Shown here: in pieces, positions 56,653 to 58,536 of the stretch
Position numbering within the stretch: the stretch's first letter is position 1
How the letters are laid out: every line of letters begins with the position of its first letter
Source of the DNA: CAMBRQ01 sp945870325
GTDB lineage: Bacteria > Bacillota > Clostridia > Lachnospirales > Lachnospiraceae
Reading direction: 5' to 3'
NCBI RefSeq assembly: GCF_050313795.1
Contig: NZ_JBNPMC010000021.1
Location: forward strand, 1 to 58,536
DNA length: 58,536 nt
Notes under the pieces: model-generated
Database searches by the model: none
What the model was told of the DNA's origin: nothing
What the model saw: the letters and a program-made list of their open reading frames with translations, nothing else
Made by a program: the position numbers and the translations under genes

Positions 56653-58447
56653 GGCCCATCACCTCCTCTTTGGATAACTGTGACAGGCAGATCTCCCTGT
56701 ATACCTCACAGGTTTCCAATAACTGCTCATGGGTTCCGACTCCTGCCACTTCTCCATCATCCAGAACCACTATCTTATCGGCATTCTTTACCGTAGTCGC
56801 CCTCTGGGATACCAGGAATACTGTCATATTCTCCGTATTCTCCCGAATCGCCCTGCGAAGAGCCGCATCCGTAGCAAAATCCAAAGCGGACGCCGAATCA
56901 TCCAGAATCAGTATCTCTGGCTGTCTTACCAGGGCTCTTGCAATCGTCAGACGCTGCCGCTGTCCTCCACTTAGATTCCTTCCGTTCTGCTCAATCGAAA
57001 GTTCTAAGCCCTCCTGTTTCTTCTCTACGAATTCTGCTGCCTGGGCGATCCGTAGCGCCTGATAAATCTGGTCATCCGTCGCATCTTTCTTACCCCACTG
57101 CATATTCTCACGCAAAGTACCTTTGAAAAGCACTGCCTTCTGCGGCACAACACCGATACATTTCCGCAGTTCACTCAGATCCAGTTTGGGAAGCGGAATT
57201 CCCTTAAAACGAATCTCACCTTTTGTCACATCATAGAACCGCGCGATCAGATTTACTAACGTAGACTTGCCACTGCCTGTACCGCCAATGACACCTACCG
57301 TCTCACCTGAATTTACTGTAAAATCCACATTCATGAGACTGGCTTCCTTACTGCCTGCATAAGTGAATTCCACATGATCGAATACCAGCAGAGGCTCTGT
57401 CGCCGTACTGCCACAGGCACCGCCCTTAGTATCCTTGTCGTCTTCGCTATCCATGCCCTTTGCACGTTCCGGCACTGCAACCGCTTCCTCGCAGTTCCTT
57501 ACATCCGGCTCTATCTCGAACACCGCACTCACCCTGGACATACATGCAAATGCTTTCGTCATCAAGATAATCAGATCCGCCAGTTTAATCAATTCCACCA
57601 GGATCTGTAACATATAGTTTACCAGCGCCACTACTTGTCCCTGACTTAGGTCCCCAACATCTACTCTTGTTCCTCCTACATAAAGCAACGCTACCACTGC
57701 CAGATTCACCACAATATACGTCAGTGGATTCAAAAGCGCAGAGATCTTGCCCACGAAGATCTGGAGAGACACCAGCAGGTCATTCTCTTTCTTAAAATCT
57801 TCTTTCTCATTTTTCTGCCGGTTGAACGCTCTTACAACTCTGGCCCCCAGCATATTCTCCCTAGTGATCAGCATTACCTTATCAAGCTGCTTCTGCACCT
57901 TCTTATACAATGGCATCGAATACAGCATAATAGAAAATACAATCAGGGAAAGTACCGGAATCGTCACCACGAAGATCAGTGCTGCCTTTCCATCCACCGT
58001 AAATGCCATAACCATCGCACCAAATACGATAAAAGGCGACCGCATAAAAAGCCGCAGGAACATATTGATTCCCGTCTGCACCTGATTGATATCTGAAGTC
58101 ATCCGGGTAATCAGCGTAGAAGTCCCCACTGTATCAATATCCGCATACTCAAGGCTCATGATCTTCCGAAACAAGTCACTTCTCATGCTCGTTCCCGCAT
58201 GAATCGCCACCTTTGCCGCAAAATACTGTGCCGTAATCGAACAGGCAAGCCCAATCAGCGCCAACAATACCAGCATCCCCGCCATCCGCAGGATGTATGC
58301 ATTGTCCCCCTGTCTGATTCCCTGGTCAATCATGCTGGCAACAACCAGCGGCACGAATAATTCAAAACAGGCTTCCAGGCACTTGAACAAGGGGGCGATC
58401 ACCGCCTTGAACTTATAGTCCTTTAAATAATACAACAACCTTTTCAT
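56642..58447 (-). CDS. ABC exporter subunit, degenerate ATP site
   Basis: A 602-residue half-transporter. Membrane helices span about 15-300. Walker A is IGGTGSGKSTL, the signature is canonical LSGGQRQRL, and Walker B is ILILDDSASALDF, with Asp in place of the catalytic Glu. The switch position reads VSQRATT, with Gln for the usual His. These are the marks of the non-hydrolysing site of a heterodimeric exporter. A charged insert between the membrane and ATPase domains (about 320-350, EDDKDTKGG) is unusual. The ATG at 58447 has AAGGAGA 8 bases upstream; a longer frame is not used. First gene of the operon; no regulator is visible to the window edge. Confidence 0.92.
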   Translation of the reverse strand: MKRLLYYLKDYKFKAVIAPLFKCLEACFELFVPLVVASMIDQGIRQGDNAYILRMAGMLVLLALIGLACSITAQYFAAKVAIHAGTSMRSDLFRKIMSLEYADIDTVGTSTLITRMTSDINQVQTGINMFLRLFMRSPFIVFGAMVMAFTVDGKAALIFVVTIPVLSLIVFSIMLYSMPLYKKVQKQLDKVMLITRENMLGARVVRAFNRQKNEKEDFKKENDLLVSLQIFVGKISALLNPLTYIVVNLAVVALLYVGGTRVDVGDLSQGQVVALVNYMLQILVELIKLADLIILMTKAFACMSRVSAVFEIEPDVRNCEEAVAVPERAKGMDSEDDKDTKGGACGSTATEPLLVFDHVEFTYAGSKEASLMNVDFTVNSGETVGVIGGTGSGKSTLVNLIARFYDVTKGEIRFKGIPLPKLDLSELRKCIGVVPQKAVLFKGTLRENMQWGKKDATDDQIYQALRIAQAAEFVEKKQEGLELSIEQNGRNLSGGQRQRLTIARALVRQPEILILDDSASALDFATDAALRRAIRENTENMTVFLVSQRATTVKNADKIVVLDDGEVAGVGTHEQLLETCEVYREICLSQLSKEEVMGHGC

Positions 58448-58536
58448 TTGTCTTCTCCTTGTTACATCAAAGTCATACGAGAATAGTTTACCATTCATTT
58501 CCTGATATGGAAAGGGGATTTTCGTTACTTTTTCAA

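Overview
The window reads as a chromosomal segment of a spore-forming, anaerobic Clostridia bacterium, most likely Lachnospiraceae. This rests on gene content: sigG, spoVT, a SCIFF peptide with its radical-SAM maturase, fused SecDF, HemZ, DUF3793/DUF2325 proteins, a T-box leader, and TTGACA/TATAAT promoters with AGGAGG ribosome sites. Genus or species cannot be fixed from the sequence alone. Almost every gene lies on the minus strand. The exceptions are a TetR gene, a FadR-type regulator, a tRNA, a YqeY gene and one small membrane protein.

Layout. 0-5.3 kb: an MMPL/RND exporter with a secreted heptad-repeat partner, divergent from a TetR gene across a region with three TGAC-N5-GTCA operators. 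5.3-6.3 kb: a candidate small RNA and the relics of an ECF sigma/anti-sigma/ABC locus. 6.5-8.5 kb: a GntR(YtrA)-ABC-permease operon ending in a 22-residue membrane peptide. 8.7-12.7 kb: ilvE, ilvN and ilvB behind a T-box leader. 12.8-18.9 kb: hypA, a 938-residue multi-Fe-S flavoprotein, a FadR-type regulator, a DUF5692 membrane protein and hypB, with no hydrogenase subunit in view. 19-22 kb: a glycosyltransferase and folA-thyA. 22-23.5 kb: a Fur-boxed DUF3793-flavodoxin-DUF2325 operon. 23.5-27 kb: MarR, MATE exporter, homoserine dehydrogenase, tRNA-Gly. 27-37.6 kb: the block recJ-apt-relA-MBL hydrolase-hemZ-hisS-aspS. 37.6-42.7 kb: secDF, scfB, scfA, a TIGR04086 protein, spoVT. 42.7-45.8 kb: an AgrC/AgrA-type two-component pair plus SPFH/NfeD. 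46-52 kb: yqeY, a PrsA-like lipoprotein, mfd, pth. 52-54.5 kb: two small proteins, a HAD phosphatase, sigG. 54.6-58.5 kb: a heterodimeric ABC exporter.

Three kinds of non-coding repeat stand out. A 162-bp element with terminal inverted repeats occurs twice in opposite orientation, 33 kb apart, with one mismatch. A REP-like GGGGACGGGGG hairpin followed by 21-nt iterons occurs three times. A dense stack of hairpins and direct repeats sits between sigG and the ABC exporter.

The least explained unit is the hypB-DUF5692 / FadR / Fe-S flavoprotein-hypA cluster. It has a consensus promoter and two TGGT-N3-ACCA palindromes upstream of hypB. It looks like a regulated redox module linked to nickel supply, but its substrate is not evident. 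All functional statements come from reading motifs and from knowledge of the families; no database search was run.
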